A DNA stretch of 47,931 bases from Bacillota bacterium (GCA_023433505.1 JAEZCO010000003.1:1-47931); one strand, 5' to 3'. Shown: positions 1 to 9,320, counted from the stretch's first letter. Notes: generated by a model not told the origin, from the sequence alone. A program made the numbers and translations.

Positions 1-96
1 TTTGCCGCGCCCCCCCGCGCCCCCCCACCCCGGAAGGACTTGGATGGCGATCAATGATCGCCGCTACATCTTTTCAGCCACAGGTATGCTACTGCG
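1..96. repeat. C-rich tract and dispersed palindromic repeat (copy 1)
   Basis: Bases 9-27 are almost pure C runs. They are followed by a segment that recurs at about 10546-10597: both read roughly CACCCYGGAAGGACTT and then GATCAATGATCGCCGCTACA. In this copy GGCGATC (46-52) and GATCGCC (56-62) form a perfect 7-bp hairpin. No coding sequence is visible before the ABC gene at 215. The function is unknown; it looks like an intergenic REP-like element. Confidence 0.6.
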
Positions 97-214
97 CGGC
101 ATGGGCATTGGTATAAAAGTTTTCTAAACATTGTCATTATGGGCGCCGGCGAAGAATCTTCAGGAAGCCATAGGATTATTTCATATTGTCAAAAAACTGA
201 TGGGAGGCCGTGTT

Positions 215-1099
215 ATGAGTGTTATAGAAATCAAAAACCTGACGAAATATTACGGTAAAGCAAGAGGGATCCTTGATGTCAGCTTTACTGTGGAGGAAGG
301 CGAAATATTTGGCTTTATCGGCCCTAACGGCGCCGGTAAGTCAACGACGATCCGGACCCTGCTCTCATTGATTTATCCTACAAGCGGCAGTGCGGCCATT
401 TTCGGAAAGGACTGCATTCAGTATGGTCCCGAGATAAAAAAGGATATCGGCTATCTGCCTTCGGAAGTATTTTATTACGACAGGATGAAGGTCATAGACC
501 TTTTGAATTACTCCGCCAGCTTTTATAAAAAGGACTGTGGCAAAAGGATCCGGGAGCTGGCAGAAATAATGGATCTTGACCTGAAAAAGAGGATTGACGA
601 CCTGTCCTTCGGCAACAAAAAGAAGGTGGGGATTGTCCAGGGGCTCCTTCATGAGCCGAAGCTGATCATCCTTGACGAGCCCACCAGCGGCCTGGATCCT
701 CTGATGCAGCAGAAGTTTTTCGACCTGCTGGAAGAGGAAAATAAAAAAGGCGCCACCATCCTGCTCTCATCCCACATACTGAGTGAAGTCCAGCGCTTGT
801 GCAGCCGTGTCGCCATCATTAAAGAGGGAAGGATCATCAAGCTTGAAAAGATCAGCACCATGAAGGAAGATAACTACAAAAAGTTCAAGATTGAGATTAA
901 GTCCGGCGTCAGCAAGGATTTCTTCAATATCCGGGGGATCACTCAGCTTGAAATGAAGGACAATACTGCCAGCTTCCTGTTCCGGGGCAACATCAATCTG
1001 GTTTTGAAAAAGCTGGCGGAAATCGACGTGTCAAACATCTGGATAGAAGAAATGGATCTGGAGGAAATCTTCCTGCATTACTATGAAAAGGGGGAATGA
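215..1099 (+). CDS. ABC transporter ATP-binding protein (ABC-2 exporter)
   Basis: This 294-residue cytoplasmic ATPase powers an exporter whose membrane parts are the next two genes. The Walker A motif GPNGAGKST lies at residues 36-44, the signature is a variant LSFGNKK, and Walker B reads LIILDEP followed by the D-loop SGLD and the switch histidine in LLSSH. The ATG at 215 is preceded by GGGAGG at a good distance; an upstream in-frame ATG at 131 has no ribosome binding site. The stop is 3 bases before the GTG of the permease, so the genes are surely co-transcribed. The substrate is unknown; the family includes antibiotic and sodium efflux systems. Confidence 0.93.
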   Translation: MSVIEIKNLTKYYGKARGILDVSFTVEEGEIFGFIGPNGAGKSTTIRTLLSLIYPTSGSAAIFGKDCIQYGPEIKKDIGYLPSEVFYYDRMKVIDLLNYSASFYKKDCGKRIRELAEIMDLDLKKRIDDLSFGNKKKVGIVQGLLHEPKLIILDEPTSGLDPLMQQKFFDLLEEENKKGATILLSSHILSEVQRLCSRVAIIKEGRIIKLEKISTMKEDNYKKFKIEIKSGVSKDFFNIRGITQLEMKDNTASFLFRGNINLVLKKLAEIDVSNIWIEEMDLEEIFLHYYEKGE

Positions 1100-1102
1100 G
1101 CA

Positions 1103-1900
1103 GTGAATATATTTCTTCATGAATTAAAAGCCTATAGAAAGTCGACTTTTCTATGGGCAGGCGCCCTTGCACTGGTGACTGTGTTTTTTCTGTCCATCTA
1201 CCCGGCATTTGCCAGAGATGTGGATGCAACCATGAAGATGTTGGAAAGCTTTCCCGAGGCCGTGAGGAAGGCCTTCGGAATCTATTTGGAAAATTTCCTG
1301 ACGCCCCTGGGCTTTTATGCATATATTCTGATGTATGTGGTATTATGCGGAGCTATTCAAGCTATGAACATGGGTACCTCCATACTTTCCAAGGAAATCA
1401 GGGACAAGACGGCGGACTTTCTGATGACTAAGCCGGTAAGCAGAGTCCAAATCCTTACCTCGAAGCTTATGGCCGCTTTCACGTCCATTGTATTTACCAA
1501 TGCCGTATTAATTGCTGCTGCGCTGCTCATGATATTGGCGCTGAATACAGAGGGTCTGAATCTGAAGCTCTTTTTCCTGCTTTCCATCACCTTGTTTTTC
1601 CTCCAGGTCATCTTCCTGGCAATGGGAATACTGCTTTCGGCAGCGGTATCAAAGATCAGGTCCGTTATCTCGGTATCTGTTGGCATTGTATTCGGCTTTT
1701 TCATATTGAACATGCTGGATTCCATCTTTGGTGAGAGATTGGTCCGATATCTTACGCCATTCAAGTATTTTGATACTTCCTATATTTTGAAAAACGGCTC
1801 CTATGAAGCTTCCTATCTTGTCACCGGGGCGGTTTTCGTTATTGCGGCCGTTGCAGTGAGCTACCTGGTGTATTCCGGGAAGGACATTCATGCAGTCTAA
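1103..1900 (+). CDS. ABC-2 type permease, first of two
   Basis: This 265-residue membrane protein has a cytoplasmic N-terminus (MNIFLHELKAYRKS), one hydrophobic segment near residues 17-35, a soluble stretch, and about five further hydrophobic segments, the usual ABC-2 permease plan. It contains the conserved cytoplasmic stretch KEIRDKTADFLMTKPVSR. The start is a GTG at 1103 preceded by AAAGGGGGA. The next gene encodes a paralogue of equal length with the same N-terminal and TADFLMTKPVSR-like motifs, so the transporter is probably a heterodimer of permeases with the ATPase at 215-1099. Confidence 0.9.
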   Translation: MNIFLHELKAYRKSTFLWAGALALVTVFFLSIYPAFARDVDATMKMLESFPEAVRKAFGIYLENFLTPLGFYAYILMYVVLCGAIQAMNMGTSILSKEIRDKTADFLMTKPVSRVQILTSKLMAAFTSIVFTNAVLIAAALLMILALNTEGLNLKLFFLLSITLFFLQVIFLAMGILLSAAVSKIRSVISVSVGIVFGFFILNMLDSIFGERLVRYLTPFKYFDTSYILKNGSYEASYLVTGAVFVIAAVAVSYLVYSGKDIHAV

Positions 1901-1928
1901 AACCAACAAACAGCAGGGAGGTTTATCA

Positions 1929-2726
1929 ATGAATATATTTTTGAGAGAAATGAAAGCTAACTGGAAATCTTTACTGATATGGTGTATCGGCGCTATTTTG
2001 ATGGTAGCGTCGGGAATGGCCAAATATCAAGGTTATTCCTCCTCCGGCCAGGCTGTAAACGAGCTTGTTGCACAGCTGCCGGGGTCCCTTCGGACAATCC
2101 TCGGCTTTGGCTCTTTTGATCTTACAACAGCCATTGGCTTTTACGGCACACTTTATTTGTATCTGGTGATTATGATGGTCATTCATGCGTCGGTACTGGG
2201 CGCCACCATCATTTCTAAAGAGGAGGCCGAAAAAACCTCCGAATTCCTGCTTGTTAAGCCGGTATCACGGGGCAGGGTCATCAAAGCCAAGCTGGCGGCT
2301 GCCTTTGGTAATATTCTGGCGCTTAACCTGGTAACATGCTTCGCTTCCCTGGCTGTAGTAGGAAATTACAGCAAAGGAGTGGATATCACCGGCGACATTT
2401 CAAAGCTGATGACAGGGATGTTTATTTTACAGCTCATTTTCATGCTGGTGGGCACAGGCATCGGCGCTGCCAGCAAGCGGCCAAGGACCGCGGCTTCTGC
2501 GGCTACGGCCATTCTGCTCACCGACTTTATACTGTACAAAGCCATTGAGCTAAACAGCGGCATTGACTTTCTTAAGTATGTAACGCCCTTTATGTATTAT
2601 GATGCCGCCAAGCTATTGTCAAATACGGGTTTTGAACCTGTGTACGCCGTACTCTCGGCGGTTATCATAGCCGTTTTTGCCGGTATTACCGTAGTGTGTT
2701 ACGGGAAAAGGGATTTGAGTATATAA
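1929..2726 (+). CDS. ABC-2 type permease, second of two
   Basis: This 265-residue membrane protein is clearly related to the preceding permease: it begins MNIFLREMKANWKS and has KEEAEKTSEFLLVKPVSRGR at the same place. About six hydrophobic segments are visible. The ATG at 1929 has GGGAGG 7 bases upstream, while an earlier in-frame ATG at 1890 lies inside the end of the first permease gene and lacks a good site. The tandem pair probably arose by duplication. No T-rich terminator hairpin is evident in the 200 bases downstream. Confidence 0.9.
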   Translation: MNIFLREMKANWKSLLIWCIGAILMVASGMAKYQGYSSSGQAVNELVAQLPGSLRTILGFGSFDLTTAIGFYGTLYLYLVIMMVIHASVLGATIISKEEAEKTSEFLLVKPVSRGRVIKAKLAAAFGNILALNLVTCFASLAVVGNYSKGVDITGDISKLMTGMFILQLIFMLVGTGIGAASKRPRTAASAATAILLTDFILYKAIELNSGIDFLKYVTPFMYYDAAKLLSNTGFEPVYAVLSAVIIAVFAGITVVCYGKRDLSI

Positions 2727-2930
2727 ATGGTGTTATAATTCTTCTCTTATATTTCAAAATAGTATTTACTATCGATTGAATATGGGGGAAGAGGTCCCAT
2801 GTATAAGCTGTAAATGGTAAAAAGCAGTTATGCTATGCTGTTTCTATAATCGAATTCACACCATCATATTGAATTATGACGTTACGATAGGAATGACGCT
2901 AAATTATTTCGGTGAAATGAGGCAAAAACT

Positions 2931-3812
2931 ATGCAGGATCAATCAAATACCCGGTACAGTATCCGATATGCTCCTTTTTACTTTGCAGGTAATGTATGCG
3001 TAACCTCGACAGGAGAATTTCATTCCCCTCGGAGTACACCCTTAAATTACCTGCATTATCACAATTGCCTGGAAATAGGGTACTGTTATGAAGGAAATGG
3101 ACTCTTTTTTATTGATGATATGATTGTGCCTTTCTCCAGCGGAGATGCAAGCATCATTGCAAGGGACCAGATCCATATTGCCCAAAGCAGCCAGGACCAG
3201 CCCGGTAAATGGCGGTTTGTCCATCTTGATACCGAGCAGCTGATTTCCGAATTTGGAATCAATTGCATTAAAATCATTTCATCGGCCATGCAGTCGGTCA
3301 AAGCGGTAAATAATATCCTGACGGCCAAGCAATACCCGCACATCAACAAGCTGGTAGCAGAGATTATTCAAGAAACGGTAAACCAGGAAGAGGAGTATCT
3401 GTCTGTTGTCAAGGGTTTAATGCTGGCTTTGCTTACCAGGATTTCCAGGATCAAAGGAGTGCGGAAGCCCCAGCCGGTGAGAAACCGGAAGAATCTGGAG
3501 AGAGTGGCCTCCGCACTGAACTTCATTTCCGAAAATTACATGAAAAATATTGATATTGATGAGCTTTCTTTTTTATGCAATACAAGCATCTCCAATTTCC
3601 GCAAGCTGTTTATCTCAGCAGTGGGCCATTCGCCCTCCGAGTATCTTTACAGCGTAAGGATAAAAATGGCCTGCCTGCTTCTGCGCAGCCCTGACCTCAC
3701 CATTCTGGACGTTTCCTTGAAGGTGGGTTATTCCACGCTCTCAAGCTTCAACAGGCATTTCAAAAGAATTATGAATGTCACACCCAGGGAATGGAGAAGG
3801 CAGGAATTTTAA
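2931..3812 (+). CDS. AraC family transcriptional regulator
   Basis: This 293-residue DNA-binding regulator has an N-terminal cupin-like sensing half (HYHNCLEIGYCYEGNG, about residues 42-60) and a C-terminal double helix-turn-helix of AraC type (about residues 190-293: ENYMKNIDIDELSFLCNTSI, then VSLKVGYSTLSSFNRHFKRI, ending TPREWRRQEF). It is convergent with the UroD-like gene; the two stops are only 23 bases apart. The ligand is probably a sugar or metabolite but cannot be read from sequence. It could control the preceding ABC operon or the convergent gene. Confidence 0.9.
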   Translation: MQDQSNTRYSIRYAPFYFAGNVCVTSTGEFHSPRSTPLNYLHYHNCLEIGYCYEGNGLFFIDDMIVPFSSGDASIIARDQIHIAQSSQDQPGKWRFVHLDTEQLISEFGINCIKIISSAMQSVKAVNNILTAKQYPHINKLVAEIIQETVNQEEEYLSVVKGLMLALLTRISRIKGVRKPQPVRNRKNLERVASALNFISENYMKNIDIDELSFLCNTSISNFRKLFISAVGHSPSEYLYSVRIKMACLLLRSPDLTILDVSLKVGYSTLSSFNRHFKRIMNVTPREWRRQEF

Positions 3813-3834
3813 GGCGTTTTCCGGACCTTTGAGG

Positions 3835-5013
3835 TCACAGATCGGCGCCGGCCTGCTCCATTACCTGTTTCAGCCTGCTTAGGTAATAACGGTAATCCTC
3901 CAGGGAGGTAGACGGGGCGACCTGGTGGTCACAGCCCGGGATGTAGCCGCCTTGCCGGATCACGGGAAGAATCCTTTCAAATTCCCTGTCGATGGCTTCT
4001 TTTCCTTCGGCAATGCACAGCTTGTTGAAGGCGCCGATGAATTTGAGCCGGGGGAAGGATTTGCGTACCTTTACAATGTCCATGCCGGCATTGACATCCA
4101 TGGGCAGGAAGCCTTCGATTCCAGCTGCAATAAAATTAGGAATCAACTTTTGAAAATCTCCGTCGGTATCCACGAATACGTGTCTTACGCCTTTTTCCTT
4201 CAAGGCGGGGACAAGCCTTTTGTAATAGCTGCCGACAAACTCGTCAAATTGCTCCGGTGAGATCATGGGACCGTTTTTTCCGCTGAGATCCTCCATGATA
4301 TAGACAATATCTGCCGGGAGTACCTCAAGGACCTGGGTCAGCTTATCAAGAAAGACAGACAGTATGTATTCATTGATATCATGCAAGAGTTCAGGCAGAT
4401 CAAAAAATGCAAACATATGGGCTTCTATCCCCATCAGTTCTCTGGCGGTCCAGAAAAAACCTTCCACGTTGAGCCTGACAGAATATTCGCCTTTGTCATG
4501 GCCTTCTTTCAGGTGACCATAGGCCTGCCGTATATTCTCCCTTGTGAAATATTTCTGCAGTTCCTTATTCCCATGCTCTTTCAGTCTTTCCCAATCAGCT
4601 TCGTCACTGACGACCGGCTTATATTCCTCTACAAGGCCCGAAGCCTTATAGTGTTTGTTCTGCCGGCCTGTTGAGTCACTGATGATGGTGTATTCCGGCG
4701 TGTCTTCAATAATTTTTTTCTCAAACCGCCGGAAGGGCAGGGTAAAGTTGACCCTGCGCACCGGGTCCAGGCCCAGGTGCTTTTCGTAGTTAAAAATGCC
4801 TTCCCCCCAACTGGCTCCCAGGTATTTTTCCAGTTCGATTTGGGCGGCAGTGAGATTGTTCTTATGCAGACCATTGGTTATGTCTTCCGGCATTCCTTCC
4901 TTTCTGAACCTCTCTGTTGTAAGGCCCCACGGATAGAAGGTTTCCTGGACGGAGCCTCTTTCTTCGGGCTTTCCAAAAGATAATGTGATGTTTTCCCTGT
5001 CTCTGCTGGTCAT
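3835..5013 (-). CDS. Uroporphyrinogen decarboxylase (URO-D) family protein
   Basis: This 392-residue soluble protein belongs to the broad URO-D/methyltransferase superfamily. Supporting segments are VYIMEDLSGKNGPMISPEQF, KGVRHVFVDTDGDFQKLIPN and the C-terminal GGYIPGCDHQVAPSTSLEDY, which matches the GG-x-x-x-x-DH-x-x-x-x-x-T ending seen in corrinoid methyltransferase relatives. The N-terminus lacks the arginine-rich PVWxMRQAGR motif of true haem-pathway HemE, so haem synthesis is unlikely. GGAGG precedes the ATG. It shares its strand with the AraC gene at 5247-6128, which may regulate it. Stand-alone members of this group next to AraC regulators often act in methoxy-compound or sugar-related metabolism; the substrate here is unknown. 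Confidence 0.75.
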   Translation of the reverse strand: MTSRDRENITLSFGKPEERGSVQETFYPWGLTTERFRKEGMPEDITNGLHKNNLTAAQIELEKYLGASWGEGIFNYEKHLGLDPVRRVNFTLPFRRFEKKIIEDTPEYTIISDSTGRQNKHYKASGLVEEYKPVVSDEADWERLKEHGNKELQKYFTRENIRQAYGHLKEGHDKGEYSVRLNVEGFFWTARELMGIEAHMFAFFDLPELLHDINEYILSVFLDKLTQVLEVLPADIVYIMEDLSGKNGPMISPEQFDEFVGSYYKRLVPALKEKGVRHVFVDTDGDFQKLIPNFIAAGIEGFLPMDVNAGMDIVKVRKSFPRLKFIGAFNKLCIAEGKEAIDREFERILPVIRQGGYIPGCDHQVAPSTSLEDYRYYLSRLKQVMEQAGADL

Positions 5014-5246
5014 GAGGGACCTCCATTGATTAAAAAGTTATAGGCTGTCATTGAATTTTGCGTATCTGATTTTTATCATACCAGCATCCGATTTGAGTTG
5101 TTAGAAAAAATAGCAATTGAATTAGTATTTTTCGACTCTTCTTTTGTTAATGGTTTAATTGCCCGGTTGTTTTGACTCGGGCCCTTATTATGAAATGGAC
5201 AAAAATATCTCGATGATCAATATTCGATACGCATACGGAGGCAATG

Positions 5247-6128
5247 CTACCTAAACTTTCTTTTATATTCCGTAGGCGTCATGCCGGAGGCGGCTTTGAA
5301 AATCTTTGAAAAATAGTTGAGGTCGTTGACCCCCACTGCCTCGCCGGCTTCCGTGACGCTGCAGCTGCCGCCTTCCAGCAGCTGGCGGGCCTTTGATATC
5401 CTCAGGCTGTTGATGTATTCAATGGGGGTGAGTCCGGTGACCTCCTTGAACAGTTTCCTGAAATAGCTGGGGCTCATATAGGCCCTGGAGGCCAGTATTT
5501 CAATCCGCATGTCTTCCTTCATATTCTGCTCGATGTATGCCATTGCCTCAGCCATCATGTTTCTACGGCTTGAATATAGTTTGCCGCCGGAGTTGAACTG
5601 CTTTTTCCATATTCTGCCCAGGGAGCACAGAAACCGGATCAGGTTCGCCTTTTGAAGCAATACAAAGCCTTCGGACCTGGTTTCCTGCTCCGTGAGCATG
5701 CCGTCCAAAATGGTTTTCAAACTGCCGGTTTCTTCCGGGGTCATATGCAGGATTTCCTGATGGCCCTCTTCCGGGCGGTAAAAGGGCTCGACGATAAGAA
5801 GGTCATAGATTCCCGTTACCTGTTTTAGTCTTACCCAATCCTCTCCAAGGGCGTCGGGATAAAAAAGACAGTTGTATATGACGGTCTTTGAAGAGATTTC
5901 GAAGGAATGGTCTTCATGGGGGGTTATGACAAAAATGTCTCCGGGAATCAATTTAACCTTTTCGTTATGATAGCTATGGAGGCAGGTCCCCTGAGAAAGA
6001 AAAGCGATTTCAATGAAATCATGCCGGTGTGCCAGTATCCCGTCGTCTCCCACCCATCGCATAACCTTTATGTGGCCGTCTCCTGCAGCAGGCCATTCAA
6101 GATAGCCTTGCGTGACTTGTTCCTCCAT
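5247..6128 (-). CDS. AraC family transcriptional regulator
   Basis: This 293-residue regulator has an N-terminal cupin-like domain (HRHDFIEIAFLSQGTCLHSY near residues 35-55) and a C-terminal AraC HTH pair (NMKEDMRIEILASRAYMSPS, then GEAVGVNDLNYFSKIFK and TPTEYKRKFR). AGGAGG lies 5-6 bases before the ATG. It lies 233 bases upstream of, and on the same strand as, the UroD-like gene, the likely target. The 5014-5246 gap holds no gene; it is AT-rich with no convincing promoter of the consensus type. Confidence 0.9.
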   Translation of the reverse strand: MEEQVTQGYLEWPAAGDGHIKVMRWVGDDGILAHRHDFIEIAFLSQGTCLHSYHNEKVKLIPGDIFVITPHEDHSFEISSKTVIYNCLFYPDALGEDWVRLKQVTGIYDLLIVEPFYRPEEGHQEILHMTPEETGSLKTILDGMLTEQETRSEGFVLLQKANLIRFLCSLGRIWKKQFNSGGKLYSSRRNMMAEAMAYIEQNMKEDMRIEILASRAYMSPSYFRKLFKEVTGLTPIEYINSLRISKARQLLEGGSCSVTEAGEAVGVNDLNYFSKIFKAASGMTPTEYKRKFR

Positions 6129-6179
6129 TGGTCCCTCCTGTAATTCTTAGGACACGTTAAAATATAACTTCCGGTACTA

Positions 6180-6300
6180 CAACGAAGGTTTCCGAATTAT
6201 CTTTAATATAACCTTCGTTGCAGTATTGGTAATCTTTTTCGGGGAACTACGCTTGGTAGGCTGCATAGGCGAGAGCAAATGCAAGCATTTGCGACCAGCC
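6180..6300. repeat. 11-bp inverted repeat and a dispersed repeat fragment
   Basis: CAACGAAGGTT at 6180-6190 is perfectly complementary to AACCTTCGTTG at 6220-6230. Just before it, AATATAACTTCCGGTACT (6161-6178) resembles one end of the AGTACTG/CCGGTACTT repeat family. Bases 6262-6300 (with AGCAAATGCAAGCATTTGCG, then ACCAGCC) resemble 29591-29631. No gene lies between 6129 and 6347. Confidence 0.5.
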
Positions 6301-6347
6301 CGCTTCATTCCCCAAAAAAGAACCGGAATTAATATTTTAGCCGTTCC

Positions 6348-7118
6348 TTAGATCAATTCATGAAACAGCTCTTTAACATCAGCCGATAATCCGCTGAAGA
6401 CAAGTGACAGGGCAGTGGTTCCTTTTTCATAAACCTTCAATCTGTCGATTTGATTATCTTCAAAATCATAGACCATGATACTTTCCTGCCTTGTATCGAT
6501 GATCCAGTATTCTCTCACACCTGACATCATGTAGGTGTTTAATTTATCAATCATATCCTTGCTTCGTGTACTAAGGGACAGTATTTCAATAACAAGAGTG
6601 GGAGTGCCCATGTACCGGCCTTTTTCCGTAACATTGTCCTTCAGGTCGCAGGCCACCAAAACATCCGGCTGCATCACATCCGGTTCTTTCATGTCTTTCT
6701 TCTTGAAATGTACATCGAAAGGAGCTAAAAACACCCTGCATTTTTTGCCTTTAAAATATTCATTGAATATCAGGTGTAATCTTCCGAGGATCTCCTGATG
6801 TCCAATGTTTGGAGAACCCAGCAAATGGATTTCGCCATTGATTAATTCCATTCTCAGGGTGCTTTTTTCGGAAATCTCCATAAACTCTTCATAGGAAACC
6901 TTTTTTCCGCCGTATTGGTAGTCCAGGGCCCTTTCCCTTACCGTAAAATACTGCTCGATATCTGTCACGTAAGGCGTCAGTCTGGCCACCTTATTGCCGT
7001 TTTTCGTTATCACCACATCGTTTTGCTGTTCCGTATAATCCAGATACTTTCCGAAATTCTGTTTGAATTCGGTTGCAGTTACGATAATACCTTCCTGATA
7101 ATTGATGGATTTCATCAT
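6348..7118 (-). CDS. Phd/YefM antitoxin-like domain fused to Uma2 (DUF820) nuclease-like domain
   Basis: This 256-residue protein combines two modules. Residues 10-55 (IIVTATEFKQNFGKYLDYTE and VVITKNGNKVARLTPY) match the Phd/YefM antitoxin fold, which binds DNA. Residues about 75-250 match Uma2, a PD-(D/E)XK-type domain: MELINGEIHLLGSPN, PDV with Asp152, LVIEILSLST with Glu178, Lys192 in DMIDKL, and GVREYWIIDTRQ. The expected acidic and lysine residues are present, so activity is possible. The gene is monocistronic and has no separate partner. GGGGGTGAC precedes two adjacent ATGs (7118 and 7115); either could be used. Uma2 proteins have no firmly established physiological role. Confidence 0.85.
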   Translation of the reverse strand: MMKSINYQEGIIVTATEFKQNFGKYLDYTEQQNDVVITKNGNKVARLTPYVTDIEQYFTVRERALDYQYGGKKVSYEEFMEISEKSTLRMELINGEIHLLGSPNIGHQEILGRLHLIFNEYFKGKKCRVFLAPFDVHFKKKDMKEPDVMQPDVLVACDLKDNVTEKGRYMGTPTLVIEILSLSTRSKDMIDKLNTYMMSGVREYWIIDTRQESIMVYDFEDNQIDRLKVYEKGTTALSLVFSGLSADVKELFHELI

Positions 7119-7333
7119 GTCACCCCCGATAATAGGATTATACCATTCCAGGGAAATTAATGCAACCGGAATGTGCGAAATATGAGTAAAAAACGTACGA
7201 ATTACTTTTCAAAATAGACAGAAAAAGAAGGCGCTTTAGGATGGAATTATGGACGATATGCACTCGCGGCTAAGCAAAACAGATAGTAACCCCAACTTTA
7301 GCGCCGTTCTTCAAATTTTTCTTGATTTTGTGA

Positions 7334-7362
7334 TTATCAGGAAAGGAATTCTATGGTATACT
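7334..7362 (+). promoter_or_regulatory. Probable promoter of the ABC exporter operon
   Basis: TTATCA (7334-7339), a 17-base spacer and TATACT (7357-7362) lie about 84 bases before the ATG at 7446. The rest of the 7119-7445 gap shows no gene. Only the -10 box is strong. Confidence 0.5.
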
Positions 7363-7445
7363 TTTATTTGTTGCATTTGTGTTAATAATAAGGCAGGAAC
7401 TTGTTTTTCCTGGACTTTTTTTATATTACAGGCAGGAGATGGAGA

Positions 7446-8381
7446 ATGGGAGAGGCTGCAATCCAAGTTAAAAACCTGAATAAGACTTTTGGCGGTTTCA
7501 AAGCGGTGGACGGCCTTGATTTCCATGTGGAGCGGGCTGAATGCTTCGGCTTGCTGGGGCCTAACGGCGCCGGCAAAACCACTTCCATGAAGATTATTTA
7601 CGGTATGGCAGAGCCGGATAAAACCACGGATACCGAAATCAGCGTATTCGGTCTTTCGCCGGAATCCGATGCCCTATCCATCAAGGCTGTTTCAGGGATT
7701 GTGCCCCAGCAGGATAATCTGGACATCGAACTGAATGTCACCGACAATCTCCTGATCTATTCCAAATTCTACGGCATACCCTCCAGGGAGGCAAAAGCAA
7801 GGGTGGAAGAGCTTCTTGCTTTCATGGAGCTGAAGGAAAAAGCCAGAGCAAAGGTAAGGGAGCTTTCCGGAGGCATGCAGCGCAGGCTTACCATTGCTAG
7901 GGCCTTGCTCAACCGGCCGAAGATACTGATTCTGGACGAGCCTACCACGGGCCTTGATCCCCAGGTGAGGCACCTTATCTGGAACAAGCTCAGGGAATTG
8001 AAGGAGAAAGGCGTTACTATCCTGCTGACGACCCATTATATGGATGAAGCCTTCCAAATTTGCGACAGGATTATTATTATGGACAAGGGCAAGAAGATCA
8101 TTGAAGGCAATCCCAGGAAATTGCTGACGGACAATCTGGAGAAATACGTCATGGAGATCTACGGGATTTACCGGGATGAAGACACCTGTCTCAAATTTTT
8201 CAAAGAAAACGGAATCCGGTATGAATTTTTTATGGATACCCTTTTTGCCTTCTGCAACGATTCCACTCTTCTGGCCGGATTCGGAGACACTCTCCGGAAT
8301 GAGGATTACCATATACGAAGGTCAAATCTGGAGGATTTGTTCCTGAAAGTGACGGGGAGGAGCCTGAATGAGTTACAATAA
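7446..8381 (+). CDS. ABC transporter ATP-binding protein (NodI/DrrA type)
   Basis: This 311-residue ATPase has Walker A GPNGAGKTTS, the signature LSGGMQRRLTIARALLNRP, Walker B ILILDEPTTGLDP and the switch histidine in LLTTHYMDEA. The C-terminal 90 residues form the extra domain typical of NodI/DrrA exporters. The ATG at 7446 is preceded by AGGAGATGGAG; the ORF continues upstream to 7401 without a ribosome binding site. It overlaps the permease start by 14 bases, so translation is coupled. Relatives export lipo-oligosaccharides or drugs; the substrate here is unknown. Confidence 0.92.
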   Translation: MGEAAIQVKNLNKTFGGFKAVDGLDFHVERAECFGLLGPNGAGKTTSMKIIYGMAEPDKTTDTEISVFGLSPESDALSIKAVSGIVPQQDNLDIELNVTDNLLIYSKFYGIPSREAKARVEELLAFMELKEKARAKVRELSGGMQRRLTIARALLNRPKILILDEPTTGLDPQVRHLIWNKLRELKEKGVTILLTTHYMDEAFQICDRIIIMDKGKKIIEGNPRKLLTDNLEKYVMEIYGIYRDEDTCLKFFKENGIRYEFFMDTLFAFCNDSTLLAGFGDTLRNEDYHIRRSNLEDLFLKVTGRSLNELQ

Positions 8382-9159
8382 TACAAGTGCCTATCCTTCT
8401 TTTTACAAAAGGATCGCCAGCATATGGTACCGGCATTTCAGGGTATATATCTCCAATTTTTTCAGCAATGCGCTTCCGCCGTTTCTGGAGCCCATTATTT
8501 TCCTTGCCGGCATGGGTATCGGCATCGGCGCCTATATACAAAACATGGGTTCCATGAGCTACGTGACGTTTCTTGCAAGCGGGCTTTTAGTGACCAGCTC
8601 CATGTATACCGCTTCCTTTGAATGCACCTTCGGGACCTTTATACGGCTGGAATTTGATAAAATCTACGACGGCATGCTTGGAGCGCCCATTTCGCCAAGA
8701 AACCTGATCATCGGCGAATTGCTTTTTGTGGGTACCAAAGGTTTTTTCTTTTCCTTTGCGGTTCTTCTGGTGATCTGGATCATGGGTATCATCAACTATC
8801 CGTTAAGCGTTTTAACGGTATTTGTAGGATTCCTGACGGGAATCATGTTTGGCGCCTTATCCATGCTGATCACTTCTTTTGTAAAAAATATCAACCATTT
8901 TAATTTTTATTTTACGGGACTGCTTACTCCCATGTTTTTCTTTTCCGGTGTTGTATTTCCTATTGAAAATTTGCCTAAAGCGCTGATATATATTGCCGAA
9001 ATCGTTCCCCTTACGCATGTGGTGCGTCTTGCCAGGGCTTTTTGCGTACCTGGCGGTATTCATGCCGGCTTGCTGCTGGATTTGCTTTATTGTATGGCTT
9101 TTATCCTCCTCGTAGGGTGGTTTGCTGTCAGAGGTCTAAAAAAGAGAATGATAACATAG
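8368..9159 (+). CDS. ABC-2 type permease (NodJ-like)
   Basis: This 263-residue membrane protein has six hydrophobic segments and the NodJ-type features EPIIFLAGMGIGIGAYI in the first third and FYFTGLLTPMFFFSGVVFPI in the second half. It overlaps the preceding ATPase gene and would form a two-gene exporter with it. The gene is followed by a palindromic repeat, not by a classical T-rich terminator. Confidence 0.9.
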   Translation: MSYNNTSAYPSFYKRIASIWYRHFRVYISNFFSNALPPFLEPIIFLAGMGIGIGAYIQNMGSMSYVTFLASGLLVTSSMYTASFECTFGTFIRLEFDKIYDGMLGAPISPRNLIIGELLFVGTKGFFFSFAVLLVIWIMGIINYPLSVLTVFVGFLTGIMFGALSMLITSFVKNINHFNFYFTGLLTPMFFFSGVVFPIENLPKALIYIAEIVPLTHVVRLARAFCVPGGIHAGLLLDLLYCMAFILLVGWFAVRGLKKRMIT

Positions 9160-9174
9160 GATTTTTTATCTTAA

Positions 9175-9320
9175 GAGTACTGCAAACAGTACTTCTCGTT
9201 TTCCGGAAAATGCAGGTTGCAGAGGTGAGGGGCAAATGCCCCGCATTATGACCGGCCACGGCCGAAATGGACCGCATTTTCCGAAATCCATAGGGAAGCT
9301 ATATTTGTTCCGGTACTTAG
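9175..9320 (-). repeat. AGTACTG...CCGGTACTT palindromic repeat (copy with ~45-bp insert)
   Basis: The left end reads GAGTACTGCAAACAGTACTT and the right end ATATTTGTTCCGGTACTT. Internally GGAAAATGC and GCATTTTCC pair. It matches copies at 17217-17304 (opposite orientation), 25870-25970 and 26150-26248, but carries about 45 additional bases in the centre. Confidence 0.7.

Noticed and set aside
3835..5013. Haem-pathway HemE
   Set aside because: The conserved N-terminal HemE motif is absent and no other haem gene is nearby; it fits the wider URO-D/methyltransferase family better.
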